Shown: positions 21,021 to 32,300 of the stretch, piece by piece | How the letters are laid out: each line of letters starts with the position of its first letter | How positions within the stretch are numbered: position 1 is the first letter of the stretch | From: Cydia pomonella | Taxonomy: Eukaryota; Arthropoda; Insecta; Lepidoptera; Tortricidae | Reading direction: 5' to 3' | Assembly: GCF_033807575.1 (NCBI RefSeq) | Contig: NC_084721.1 | Location: forward strand, 6,076,001 to 6,140,000 | Length of the DNA stretch: 64,000 nucleotides | Notes under the pieces: model-generated | What the model was told of the DNA's origin: nothing | What the model saw: only the letters and a program-made list of their open reading frames with translations | Databases searched by the model: none | Translations under genes and position numbers: made by a program

Positions 21021-22109
21021 GGTGTGTATGTATAATGAAATTTGGAACGTAGGGGTATTTTGTGAGCCAACTATTTATTTTAGATTTAGAGTTAAAATTT
21101 ATAAAAATATATTTTTAGTGTGGGCCATACATATGACGTGTAACGAAAAAGTGTTTTTTTTTTAGTAAATTCAATGTGTGGCACGCCATTCGATAGGTGC
21201 TTGAGGTTGAGGTTGCTAAGAACATTTTTCACTTTTTTTTTTTAAAAAGTCAAAAAAATTTGGTTTCTCCCTCGCCTCCTCCCTCCCTCTAATTTGTGAA
21301 CGTACGAAACGGGCGTACGAAAAAAATAAAGTAAAAATCAGAAAAATACTTTCCACCAAAAATATTTTAAGTATTATCAACGTGTTTTTTTTCAATAAAA
21401 CTTATTGTCTTATCAAAGCGATGTAAGTTGGGCCGCGAAAATACAATACACCCTTTTGTTTGTATGGCTTAAATGTCTTTTGATGAAGATACGGAACCCT
21501 CCATTATGTGACACGTAATTTGCTATTATTTTTTACATTTGTGATTCAGTAAAAATTTCGCACCATTTTGCAATACTTACTGCAAAACTGAAAATGTTGT
21601 TTTTGAAACGGACTTTTTTACTGAAAATCCCCTAGATATAACAAACGTGTGTTAAAAATATTGTCACTAGGTATTCTCTGAATACTCGTATCTACGGAGT
21701 GAATATATCTACTTAAGATACAGGCTGTATGTTGTAAACATTTATTAAAAATACTATCACTGTTCTCGGAAACCTCGTATCTATGCAGTGAATATAATAT
21801 ACCTGTAAACCCTTTTCCAGGCATAGTACGATTTATCGACCAAAGGTTAAGGTTCAAGTTAGATTACACTTTCAGGAAATGTTACTTGTCTTCAAATGAT
21901 CATCATTGGACGCGCGGGGTACTCTTGTACCTAATCGTTTAAGAGAACCACTTTCGAGAATATAATATGATCTTACAACGTGGAATAGTTTATAAGGCCC
22001 TGGAGGGAAATAACCTTGAATTGTTGCAATTAACTAACTAGTCTTTCGCTTAGATTTTAGAAAAAAACCGTTTATTAATTGTTTTTTTTTTTCAATGTTT
22101 TTGATGTTT
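21021..22109. other. Intergenic; second half of the 2-kb duplication
   Basis: Apart from the homology to 18.0-18.3 kb (AAATCCCCTAGATATAACAAACGTG; TACCTAATCG..GAACCACTTTCGAG), which also shows an internal tandem repeat at 21640-21800, no gene is visible. Confidence 0.4.
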
Positions 22110-22190
22110 TTTATACCACAACGGTGACGTAAGCGCGCGCCCCGACTGATATTAGGCAGCCACCGCAGCCTATGGGCGCCACCAAGTGTT
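22110..22190 (-). repeat. Non-LTR 3' end scrap
   Basis: TTTTTTATACCACAACGGTGAC..GGCAGCCACCGCAGCCTATGGGCGCC is a short relic of the element whose 3' end is better kept at 43365-43640 and 57268-57480. Confidence 0.55.
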
Positions 22191-23238
22191 GGTATAGTCA
22201 AGATATTTAATATCGATACGGACAAAATGACAAAAATATGTACACACTACTTTAATATATAGGCAATAAGGTCGTGTATACATATTTTTGGCACTTTCTC
22301 CGTATCGATATATTTTTTTTTCTGTGGACAGTTTGTTGGCGAATATTGCGCTCCAAAATAAGGCTAACAATGTTGTGTCATACCTACTCATACATTATAC
22401 AAACTTATTTTAGTAGGTGAGTACTGAGTTAAATGATACCTTGACTGTACAAACGTACTATTAACTAAAACATTTTTTATAAGTATTTTGTAGAATGACA
22501 AGGACAATTATATCATTATTGAAGTATTTTTAGTTTTCAAGAACTTAGTAATTCTAATTACACTTAAATAATGGTACGAGTACCTATGCTGTTGATAAGA
22601 TAACAACAATGGAAGGGTTTTACAGATATAATTTTCAATTAAATGGAGAATAATTAATTTTAAACCCAAACTTTGTTTACCTATCGTTGAAAATTAATAC
22701 GTTATTATAATTTTATTATAGTATTTTATTTGCTTTTGATTATACCTAAAACAGTTTAACGAGTGTAGGTGATATTGTTGAGTGTGGGGGCGTAAAACAT
22801 GACCTCATCATTGACGTGGGCCAATTCTGCTTAGCATATCGTACGATATAGTGCCATCGTGCCTTAGCAAAATATTAACTATAGCTTATAACAGTATGCC
22901 CACCTCATACGTTAGCACAGGTATATAGTTTCAATCTATTTTAGTTTAAGTAACTAGAATGTCATTTTCAAAAACTTTGTTACGGGATGAGTATTTGAGT
23001 AGTCTTTGTATCATAGTTGTTAAGGCTACCTACCTTAATAATTGAAATAAGTAGTCTTTAGAATTGACAAACTTTGGCGAAATGCCGGGTAACTCTAATT
23101 ACAGGGTGATTCATAATGCGTGAGCAGGACAAACCCTACACACTCAGTAAATGTTAATGGATCGTCTCTACCGTATTTTTAAGTACCTCACAATCACACC
23201 TTTTCCCTGTTATTTAACTTTTTAGTAAGGCTAAATTT
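22191..23238. other. Intergenic, AT-rich
   Basis: No gene or clear repeat seen. A reciprocal pair CGATACGGACAAAATGACAAAAATATGTA / TACATATTTTTGGCACTTTCTCCGTATCG at 22214-22310 forms another imperfect fold-back. Confidence 0.4.
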
Positions 23239-23480
23239 GACGACCGGTCTGGCCTAGTGGGTAGTGACCCTGCCTATGAAGCCGATGGTCCCGGGTTCAA
23301 ATCCTGGTAAGGGCACTTATTCGTGTGATGAGCATGGATATTTGTTCCTCAGTCATAGGTGTTTTCTATGTATTTAAGTATTTATAAAGTTATATATTAT
23401 ATATATCGTTGTCTAAGTACCCCCAATACAAGCCTTATTGAGATTACTGTGGGACTTAGTCAATTTGTGTAATAATAAAT
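23239..23480 (+). repeat. tRNA-headed SINE copy
   Basis: GACGACCGGTCTGGCCTAGTGGG, B box GGTTCAAATCC, and body to CTTAGTCAATTTGTGTAATAATA. Same family as 18461, 38299, 42833 and 62509. Confidence 0.92.
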
Positions 23481-23983
23481 TTTGTAATTATTTACCTACT
23501 TACTGTTATTCTAATTGTATTGACAATCCTTATTGGAGCTATAATTTTATTTCATTAGTATTATTATTATTATTTTTTTATTTTTATTTTGACGATCATG
23601 ATAGAAATTCTTATATTTTTGACATCATTGCAAATTTATTATGTAATTGTCTTTCATGAAATAAATAATCTAATCTAATCTAATGTCCTCTAATATTTTT
23701 ATTTATTTATTTAAATTAATTTTTCTATAATCATAGTATAGTCACCCTACAACACACGATTATAGATTGTGTCATTCACGAAGACACGTGCCTTGACTCG
23801 TAATGTCATGTTATTAAAGGTTAGATTTGACAAATCTGCGCGTCATCGTGGATGACACGAACTATAATAAAGATACAATCCCTTTAACCGTTTATGAATG
23901 ACAGCACTTTGATGAAGTTAATAAATAGTCACACTTGAGTGAGGTACGATTTTGCAAAATTAACCAGACTCCGGGAACACTTG

Positions 23984-24160
23984 CCGCCGACTTTCTTGCC
24001 AGTCCCGTATTGGGAATATTGGGATATCCTCCTACAATTTAGGAGGGATTTAAATCTTCTCGGGTCAGAGGCGTAGGGTTAGAGCCGGCATAGCTTTATT
24101 TGACGTTCATAAGCGCATTGTAATATGCCTACTTGAAAAATAAACTATCTTTATCTTTAC
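23984..24160 (+). repeat. Non-LTR retrotransposon 3' UTR fragment
   Basis: GCCGACTTTCTTGCCAGTCCC, ATCCTCCTACAATTTAGGAGGG, GACGTTCATAAGCGCATTGTAATATGCC and a final AATAAACTATCTTTATCTTTA. An inverted copy is at 59160-59345. The AATAAA plus (TTTATC)n end marks the retroelement 3' terminus. It ends 230 bp before the 1165-aa gene. Confidence 0.75.
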
Positions 24161-24375
24161 TTGTCATGGATAAACCAAGAGTTTCTTTATTTGATGGAAG
24201 TGTTATAAATATTATAATACGTATAATTATAGACTGACCATACATAAAATTTACGTTAATTTCACTAATACTGGTACGAAACAGTTTCTTATAATTTACT
24301 GAATGCGCAGGGTTGATGCTCACGTCTTCTAAATAAACCTGTATAATAAACATGATTTTATTATAATCAGAAATC

Positions 24376-24390
24376 TTTTATCAATTACAG
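24376..24390 (+). promoter_or_regulatory. Splice acceptor just before the start codon
   Basis: TTTTATCAATTACAG, with the exon starting at 24391 and only AATCCATC before ATG 24399. It implies an upstream 5' UTR exon; candidates end at donors 16498 and 20349. Confidence 0.55.
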
Positions 24391-24398
24391 AATCCATC

Positions 24399-27300
24399 AT
24401 GGCACCGTTGGTGCTTGAAGGCGCGACATTGGGTAAGCGACATCAGCATTACAATAAACTTTTGAAAGATGTCGCTACCACCAATGCTAAACCAGCTAAA
24501 ATCGACTACACCAAGACTGATATTGAAAATCTGTTCAACATCGACCTTGCCAGCAACAACCGGGATTTGGAGTACATCCTAGAAGTCTTGAAGGGTGAAG
24601 ACTTGTTGTATGTGTCGAGAGTCATAAAACGGTCGATCTGGTTATTTACTGATGCTCAGTATGGACATATAATCGATCCTGAGTACCTACATTCCGAACT
24701 GTTTCCTCAGATGATGCCGAAAGCAAGTAGTAAATTCCTACTTCACGTTAGGCTTACCTTGAAAAACGAAGCGATAGTGGAAAAGTTTTTCCAATATTTC
24801 AAAGAAAAAAATCTAAAAACAGCGATCAAATGGTTACCAAACTGTCCAATGAATACAGTAGAAGAAGCTGTGAAAAAACAAAATGTGGAAATATCGCCTG
24901 ATATATTTGGACGACTGTGCAGAAGGTCGCCTACAATACTTGAAATATTTCTCAAGTCTACTGATGATCACCAGTACAGAACTGAGCATCTGAAAGCTGC
25001 AATGTTTCTTTTGGCTACCCATACAGATCTATATCTAGATGCTTTAGAAAAAAATGAGAGATATAATATGCCCACTATGTCAAAAAAGCATACCGAAATC
25101 GTTATGAAAAAATGTTATCAAAGGATTATTGACAATTTTGAAAAATACATTTACTGTATCGACATCGACACTTTTGCCAAAAGTCTGAAGAAAGAAGATA
25201 TAAAACCGTTCTTACGTACTCAACTTCAAAACAAAGAATTAAAGCGTTGGTTTGATCAAGAGAGACTTGGCAACTTCATCAAATACATGCCGAATGAGGA
25301 AAAGTCTGAATTTATGAAGCAATGCATTGACAGGACAATGACAGACACCAGTGATGATGATTGTATACAACTAAAATGTTCAGCTGTGGCAATGAGTTGC
25401 CGTGGCGGTGGTGGTATTGGCAGCGCCAGCACGTATCGCTGGTACAAATATGCTCCATTTGATATCGCATTCCCCGAATTGAAAAAGCTGATACGCGCTG
25501 AATCTAACCCTGACGAGAGAAACGGCATGTTGATGATTTTGGTAGAAAATGCGAGGAAAAATTTAACGCACGTTCAAAATCTACTACAGTACTATCGGGA
25601 AAGGCACATTAACGAGCCTTTCCGGTTCAAAGTCCAGTTCGTTAATGATTTATTGCATAAAACACATCCTCACCTTTACAACGTAAACATTTGGAGCATC
25701 CTGGATGAACTTTTCCGCAGTATGGAAGTATACATTGAGTCTGAAAATAATGTCCAAACATGCATTAAGGCCATTATAGCATACAAAGTCACTCACGACC
25801 AGGAAGTACCTGTAATTATAGAACAAAAATTCACCTTCGACTTTTTAAGAAGCTACGAAAAGAAATTAAAAGGCGTTCTAAGAGAGAAAGTCTTCAACTA
25901 CCTGTTTAATATGCTGTTAACTAAATTAGACAAACATGTGATTTCTCACCAAACAGAGTTCGGAGAGTATGTCGACTTATTAAAACAAGGTCTTGATCTA
26001 TTGAATGTATGGAAAAAAGACCTCAGTGATTACCCATTACTGATAAACAAAATTAAAGATTGTGTTAATATTAAGAAAGAAAAAGGATGGGCTACATCCT
26101 TGATGCCTTTATATGAAATTAAAAAGTCTTGGAAGAGATACATATTTGAGAACTCCCTTGCTTTATCTCCATCTGAAGTTGTATGCATGAACGCGTTAAA
26201 ACACGATCCCGAAATGTTAATAAGACACAAGGACGAACTAGATACGCTGCGGTACAACGACTCCACACCTATAGAAAAGGTGTTACGGAAATTACGGATC
26301 TACTGGCCGCAGACCATAGCCAGTGAATGGACAGCTGCTTATCGCGAGCGACTTGACAGACCCGGAGGACACAAAGCGCTTGTACGTGGCCTCTTTTGTT
26401 TGCTTAATCAGCAAGAAGTATTGGAATTCCTGAAAAAATATGAACCTCAGGAAACTAAAATAAATTGGGCTGATACAGATGAGCTTCAGTTAAGCTTACG
26501 CAAGAACATCGCACAAAGCATGCATACCGCTCGTCCTCAGATCTCACATGATGCGGTTTTAATGTATGCGAAAGGTGATTATGTCCAATTTACTCAGCCT
26601 GCTTTAAGTTCCATCTTGTACAACTTGCGATCCAGTCATAGCCGCGATGTTGTGCTAAAGCTCCTAAATGGTATAGTCACATTACAGAAGCATGGTATAC
26701 GTCTAGCGTTTAGTAAGCTATCAACATCTGATGTGAAAAAAATATTTGAAGACGTTTGGAAAACAACAAAAAATTCTTCTGTTCGAGCAGTCCTCTTCCA
26801 AACTACTAATGAGATGTTATGTAAGGAACATGACGTAAAATTGATTGCAGAGGTGTGGGAATTGATGCAAACCTTTATCGATAGCTTGTCAGCCGAGGAA
26901 GACAAGGCTATATATAACACTTTCGGAAAAGTGGCTAAAGTACATAGCAGCGTTAAAGCTGCCTATTGCACGAAAAGTTACAAATTCCTGAAATCTCTTC
27001 CATCCAAAGTGGATTGTCAAAGCACATTGCAAAAAATAAAAGAAGAGATAAATGATATTATTGAAGAACTTGATTCCGAATTCGTAGCTAATATAATAGA
27101 AGAATTTGCGAAAGATGTTCTACTTAAGAGAAGTTATGGATATCAACACAGGCATGATATGAACATATTAACCACATATTTATTATGTGCGGTTGATGAA
27201 AGCGATCAAACTGCGAGATTTAATAAGGTGATTGTTCCTTTAATGGAAAAGTCACTAGCATCATGGAATAAAGTTGACGATCGTCAATTAATTGTAAAAC

Positions 27301-27896
27301 AAAACTTTGAGCAAATAGTTGAACATCTACATCGATCGACAGACTATCCATTCTTGAAGAACAAAGCAAAACCAAGTCCGCTGTATCGTAAGATACTGAA
27401 AAAACTAGAGAGCGCACTGCCAGCTACTCAGAACATCATCCTATTCCAACAGTTGAAACTATCTGCCGCATTTGTAGATATATTATACAAAAACAAGCCT
27501 GATTCAATCACTGAGAAATCCCAACTGTATGATCTATATTCGGCAAGCATAGATGATATAACAAAAATAATAATTCAGTATCTAAAGGAAGATGTTGCCG
27601 AGTACGATACATTGATCTACCGCCCATTCGCTAAGGCCTTAGGATATGTGCTTGACTTTTTCGAAGTAAATGGATTGACAAAGCTAAAATTATTAATACA
27701 CATGATGGGTGAAAAGGATTTTGTTCCGGTTTATTTGGTAGCTATCAAGATGCTTCCCACTTACTTCGACGATGACCAAAAACCGGTTGTTAAAGAAATT
27801 CGGGACTTAATCGAATCGCATCCATCTCCAGGAGTACAAATAAATTACTTCATGAAATTTGGCATTTATCCGTTGTCTGTGCCTGAAGAAAAATAA
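24399..27896 (+). CDS. Uncharacterised 1165-aa intronless protein
   Basis: One uninterrupted ORF starts at ATG 24399 (MAPLVLEGATLGKRHQHYNK) and stops at TAA 27894. A strong acceptor (TTTTATCAATTACAG) ends at 24390, so the mRNA probably starts on a spliced non-coding exon upstream. I see no signal peptide or membrane segment. The protein is Lys/Glu/Leu-rich and looks almost all-helical, with recurring amphipathic stretches of 30-40 residues such as WYKYAPFDIAFPELKKLIR near 348 followed by NPDERNGMLMILVENARKN, which suggests a HEAT/ARM-like solenoid. A Gly-rich break (RGGGGIG) lies near 332. I do not recognise the family. It is clearly a real gene: long, consistent codon use, polyA signal AATAAA at 28227-28232. 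It lies between two FMO genes and is convergent with FMO-B. A retrogene or a lineage-specific family are both possible. Confidence 0.85.
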   Translation: MAPLVLEGATLGKRHQHYNKLLKDVATTNAKPAKIDYTKTDIENLFNIDLASNNRDLEYILEVLKGEDLLYVSRVIKRSIWLFTDAQYGHIIDPEYLHSELFPQMMPKASSKFLLHVRLTLKNEAIVEKFFQYFKEKNLKTAIKWLPNCPMNTVEEAVKKQNVEISPDIFGRLCRRSPTILEIFLKSTDDHQYRTEHLKAAMFLLATHTDLYLDALEKNERYNMPTMSKKHTEIVMKKCYQRIIDNFEKYIYCIDIDTFAKSLKKEDIKPFLRTQLQNKELKRWFDQERLGNFIKYMPNEEKSEFMKQCIDRTMTDTSDDDCIQLKCSAVAMSCRGGGGIGSASTYRWYKYAPFDIAFPELKKLIRAESNPDERNGMLMILVENARKNLTHVQNLLQYYRERHINEPFRFKVQFVNDLLHKTHPHLYNVNIWSILDELFRSMEVYIESENNVQTCIKAIIAYKVTHDQEVPVIIEQKFTFDFLRSYEKKLKGVLREKVFNYLFNMLLTKLDKHVISHQTEFGEYVDLLKQGLDLLNVWKKDLSDYPLLINKIKDCVNIKKEKGWATSLMPLYEIKKSWKRYIFENSLALSPSEVVCMNALKHDPEMLIRHKDELDTLRYNDSTPIEKVLRKLRIYWPQTIASEWTAAYRERLDRPGGHKALVRGLFCLLNQQEVLEFLKKYEPQETKINWADTDELQLSLRKNIAQSMHTARPQISHDAVLMYAKGDYVQFTQPALSSILYNLRSSHSRDVVLKLLNGIVTLQKHGIRLAFSKLSTSDVKKIFEDVWKTTKNSSVRAVLFQTTNEMLCKEHDVKLIAEVWELMQTFIDSLSAEEDKAIYNTFGKVAKVHSSVKAAYCTKSYKFLKSLPSKVDCQSTLQKIKEEINDIIEELDSEFVANIIEEFAKDVLLKRSYGYQHRHDMNILTTYLLCAVDESDQTARFNKVIVPLMEKSLASWNKVDDRQLIVKQNFEQIVEHLHRSTDYPFLKNKAKPSPLYRKILKKLESALPATQNIILFQQLKLSAAFVDILYKNKPDSITEKSQLYDLYSASIDDITKIIIQYLKEDVAEYDTLIYRPFAKALGYVLDFFEVNGLTKLKLLIHMMGEKDFVPVYLVAIKMLPTYFDDDQKPVVKEIRDLIESHPSPGVQINYFMKFGIYPLSVPEEK

Positions 27897-28226
27897 GTTC
27901 ACGAGTTTTCAATAGCATTTTGCTGCGATTTTTTTTGTTTTAGAGCAAGTGCCTATATTTTGACACATCAAAAATCTGCATCAAATATAGGTTTGACATT
28001 GCATTTAGTACTCACGGCTTGTTATACGCATGCACAGCAACAGTAGAAAAAAAAAACATTATCCAGGCGAATTTAAACCTTACGTCTATCACAAATACAT
28101 AACTTGTTTTGTTTTGTTAAATTGAATCTAAGTCAACGTGCCTTATATAATTATGTTTCAGATACAGTATTATTTTTACTTTTATAACTTTAAGTATATA
28201 CTCGTATTTTAAGCTTAAAGCTTGCA

Positions 28227-28232
28227 AATAAA
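28227..28232 (+). terminator. Polyadenylation signal AATAAA of the 1165-aa gene
   Basis: AATAAA followed by GTTTTTATT lies 331 nt after the stop codon. It is a canonical signal with a downstream T-rich element. Confidence 0.65.
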
Positions 28233-28336
28233 GTTTTTATTCACTTACAGATTGTTTTTGGAAGAATTATCTACCTATCTACTTACTATAAATACCTACT
28301 ACAAGATGTTAGTTACAATATTATAGTTATACTTAA

Positions 28337-28476
28337 CAGTCGCAATCAGATAAGTATATCGGAGCGGCCGACGTGCTCAAAAATATCTGAATATACACAC
28401 CAGCGCCTTGACAATAGAGGCGTGTTCAGATATTTGTGAGCACCTTGGCCGCTCCGATATATCTGAAGGCGACTGT
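28337..28476. repeat. Fold-back element with ACAGTCGC ends
   Basis: The left arm ACAGTCGCAATCAGATAAG..ATCGGAGCGGCC pairs with the right arm GGCCGCTCCGATATATCTGAAGGCGACTGT. A second layer (GTGCTCAAAAATATCTGA / TCAGATATTTGTGAGCAC) extends the stem to about 60 bp. It lies between the two convergent genes. Confidence 0.9.
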
Positions 28477-29396
28477 ACCTACGTATTTTTTGTAGTTTAT
28501 CTTTATGGGATCCCAATTTAAACACAAACTCTTTATTAAATCCTATATATTTGTACTTATACAAAACTATCTACAATAGGTAACTATCGTCATAATTCAA
28601 ATTAAAATCAAACTTGTGATCCAATAGGTACAATTTGCTGCGTAATTCAAATTTTTGTTCTTTCGAGTATGGATAATTATGATAACTGTCGATCACTAGC
28701 CGGTACCGTGGGCACAAGTGACGCCGCCTGATGCCTGGGAACTATTAACTATTCCAGGCGCTAGGAAATAGTGCAGTCTTCTCATTGGGTGCGGATCCGC
28801 ACGCCACTCCGGTTGAGATCGGAACATCGCTATATAGGTGCATAGCGCTGTCTCGCTCACGCGCCGGAGTAGCATGACGTGCGGATCCACATCTGTGATA
28901 ACCTCATAAGTATGCACAGATTGATACGAGCATCCCCGGTCAGTCCCGCTCGCACAATCATCTAATTAGCCTCGCCAAGGTGATACAAAACGCCAGATGA
29001 ACGTTAAATAATGTACCTATTGAAATCATCACGTTATGTTTCGTAGCAGTTGTCATCCCGATATATTTTTGCCCCTAGACCCAGGGCTACTGTGTCCGCT
29101 GAAACTAAAGATCGAAGTTTGTCTATTTTCATCACAGAATTTTGCTGCCATGTAGTTTGGATATACATTTTGTGGGTAGTTTTACAACTCAAATGACATA
29201 TGAAGGCACTACTTCAACCACTTGCAATCCTCTTAAAGCAAACAGCACAAACGGCTGCTTGGAATGTGATTTTAACTGTATCCTTATAAATAGCAGACAC
29301 CGTACATTCGCAAAACTTCGAGAAGTAACTACAGGACTTCAGAGAGCTGTTCTATTCCTACTCGCTTTTTCCCTACTCTACAAAACTATCGAACTA
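28477..29396. other. Intergenic between convergent genes; GC-rich block 28690-28980
   Basis: The block 28690-28980 is richer in GC than its flanks and contains a small inverted repeat (GCCTGGGAACTATTAACTATTCCAGGC). A 73-codon - ORF inside has no support. It is probably an interspersed repeat, but there is no second copy in the window. The remainder carries the FMO-B 3' flank, where I see no canonical AATAAA on the - strand. Confidence 0.35.
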
Positions 29397-32300
29397 CTAG
29401 GCTAAAATATTACAGGTCTCATTCCTCGGGTTGTAGAATCTGTCGTATTTGTGATCATCGAGTACTTTGTAGTCATAGTCCCTGTAGTTGAGCAAGTCTT
29501 CGAGGCGGTTCTTGGCGTTGAAGTCCCTTATTGTGGTTAGTACAGGAGCGACGCGCGTGATGCCGGCTTCAGCGGTGAGGTTGGCGAAGTACTGGTCCTG
29601 GAAAATTGAACGAAGTCGGATTTAGGCCTATATTTTTATTAAAGATTTTAAGGTATTGGTCGAGTCGTCTGTTTTTGGGAAAACTTATTGGGATTACTTA
29701 AATTGTGTTTTGTTAATAAAGTTCAGATAAAATACGCTAGTGTTTTAAACGTGCGTGTCAGGTCAGTCAATCCTACAGGATGGCCGAAACTGAAATTTTC
29801 TGTGGGCTGAGAGTATTATGATTCTTCAATCGGGCGAAAACCAGAAGCCCCTGAAAGATCACCTTCTTTTAGGGGCCTTCTCTTGTTGAGTCCTCTGGTT
29901 TTCGCCCGATTGAACGAGACAATTCGGTCAAGATTACAGGGAACCGTTGCATGAAGGCATTTTTTATCATCAGTATTTCTGGACATCCGTAGAGGAAACC
30001 TAGGTGGTGAAAAGAGTTATTGATTGTAATAGAGGGGTAAAATCTAAGAAATGAACGTGACCCCTAGTTTTTATTATGAAGTCTGAAGCTGACTTACCTG
30101 CTGGTCGGCTAAGAAGTTGACATCGACGATCTTCTTGCCCCTGGTCTGCAGGGAATACACGTGCTGCAGCCACGACTTGAGCATTGTTTCTTGTGAGGGC
30201 AGTTCGAATTTACCCGCTGCCAACGACGCTGCGTAATCCGCCTAGAATTAAAAATTATTCTATGTTATTTGGCGTGAGAGGAACGGGTTATTCTTGACAG
30301 GACACATTAATTGTATTTTCAACTTCTTCAACATTTATTCAACAAATAGACCACAAGGGCACTTTTACACGTCAACATGGAATTTACATACAAACAATAA
30401 CAAGTTCATCAACAATTATAAAATACAATTCATTGAAAATATTAATGTAATCTAAAGTATTATTGTTTAAGGTAAAAGTAAGTAAAGTATTATTACTACT
30501 TAGAGATGTATAAAGTCTCTAAATGTCGAATTACAAATAACAAACAGATTTAATAAAAAAATTCTAAAATTATTTAGAGTTGTAAATATCTCTAAATGTC
30601 AGAACTAATTTTTTATCAAATTATCCTTAGAGATGTCATGTAAGAGTCAAAATTCTGTGTAATTAAAACATTCATTATGATAAAAGAAACATACGAGAAC
30701 CGAATGAGGTGTCTCACTATAATAAAATTATACTCAAAAATAAAGTTAGCTTAAACAGACCAGTCTCCACAAACAGCACCCGTTCACGAGTATGACGCGT
30801 ATCTCAGCCATCGCCTCCCTCAACTTTCATTCGAGAAAGTGGCGACCCGTAAGCAAAGACTTTTAAGTGAACATGACATGTTCAAGCTAACGGGGTATAT
30901 TAATATTTAAACAATAATAACATGTTGCTGTGTAGCTGTATTCCATCCTGTTAGAAAAATGTGGTCTAAAAGGACAGAAGTGTCATTGTAATTTTAATAA
31001 CTCAAATGGACCCCATACTGTTTCATACGGCAAAAATCATGAAAGTAACTTATTCGTAACTTATAATTATAAATAAATAAATAACAATATAAGTAATATG
31101 TATTTTCATGAAATAGTGCCAATTTCGGTACTATATTGCAGATATTTACTATTTAATTAAAAGATACCCTACGAATAATTTCACAAGGGAATGCCCCTAG
31201 ATATCCTAGTAGTTATGACTGACCTGAACATCAATAGCCCGGGTGATGATTGGCTTAGGCAGCGCCAGCAGCACCATGCTGGGTCTCCGGATGTTCACCA
31301 TGTGCTGGTAGACCGGCAGCACAAACTTGCTGGAGACCGTCAGCCCGCAGCTCTCATGTAGAACGCTGAAGTCGAACTCATATCCTGGAATTAACATGGA
31401 TTATTTTAACAATTTAACGATGGAGTACTCATCATCAACGTCAACCTGTATTTGAAAATTATCGAACTTAATCCACCAAGAGTGATTTATAAATGTCAAG
31501 TCCCAAGCCACTGAGGCCTAATATAATATGAGGGTTGAGATATAAGTCCTGATGGCAATCGCTTTTGTAAAAACGAATGCTTGTGGTAATTCTAGCTATT
31601 AGGTTGCCAATCAGACTTCTTAAGTGAGGCACAGCAAAATATCGGGACGACGCTAGGAAAACGATGATGTCTTATTATTTATTTTATAACCCACTTTTAC
31701 CGGTGTTTCTAAGAGTCCGGAGGGAGAGAGAGAGAGTAAAGTTATCTCCTAGAATGCCAGAGCAATACCTGCTTAAACAACTTTCTTGACCTAGCAGACA
31801 AATGTCACCGTCTCTTTGAGGGCTAGAAGCAGGACCGTAATTACGAACTACTTATCTAGTAGTCTCGGCAAGTTGGAATTGTATACTCAAATTATTTTTG
31901 AGCAAGGAGCCCATGGGGGGGGGACCAAGATATAAGAAAAATAAGCTTGTTAATGGAAGAAGGGATGTATTAGGTACCTGTGCAAAGTATCACATCGTCA
32001 ATCTCTTCAAAGCTGTCATCCTCAAACACCACACCGTTGCTCGTGAACATCTTCACATCAGGTTTCTTTACATAATTAGCACCAAAATACGGCTGGTTGT
32101 ACTTCAGATGATGGCTGTGGACCAATCGCGAGCTCTGATTGGTCAGGTGCGTCGCCAGATCCAACCCTGAAGGGCCAGCACCAATCAGAAGGATCCGACG
32201 GTTTCTGAATGGCTCGGGATCTTTATACTTTTGTACGTGAATTATTTTGCCTGAAATGGGAAAGATTTTAGAATATTAAAACTAAGACATTTAAATGTAG

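Noticed and set aside
24399..27896. The 1165-aa ORF as a transposon or retrovirus polyprotein
   Set aside because: It has no RT, integrase, protease, transposase or zinc-knuckle motif, and no terminal repeats flank it.
29142..29405. 87-codon + ORF overlapping the FMO-B 3' end
   Set aside because: It overlaps the FMO-B stop region in antisense, has no polyA or splice support, and no recognisable domain.
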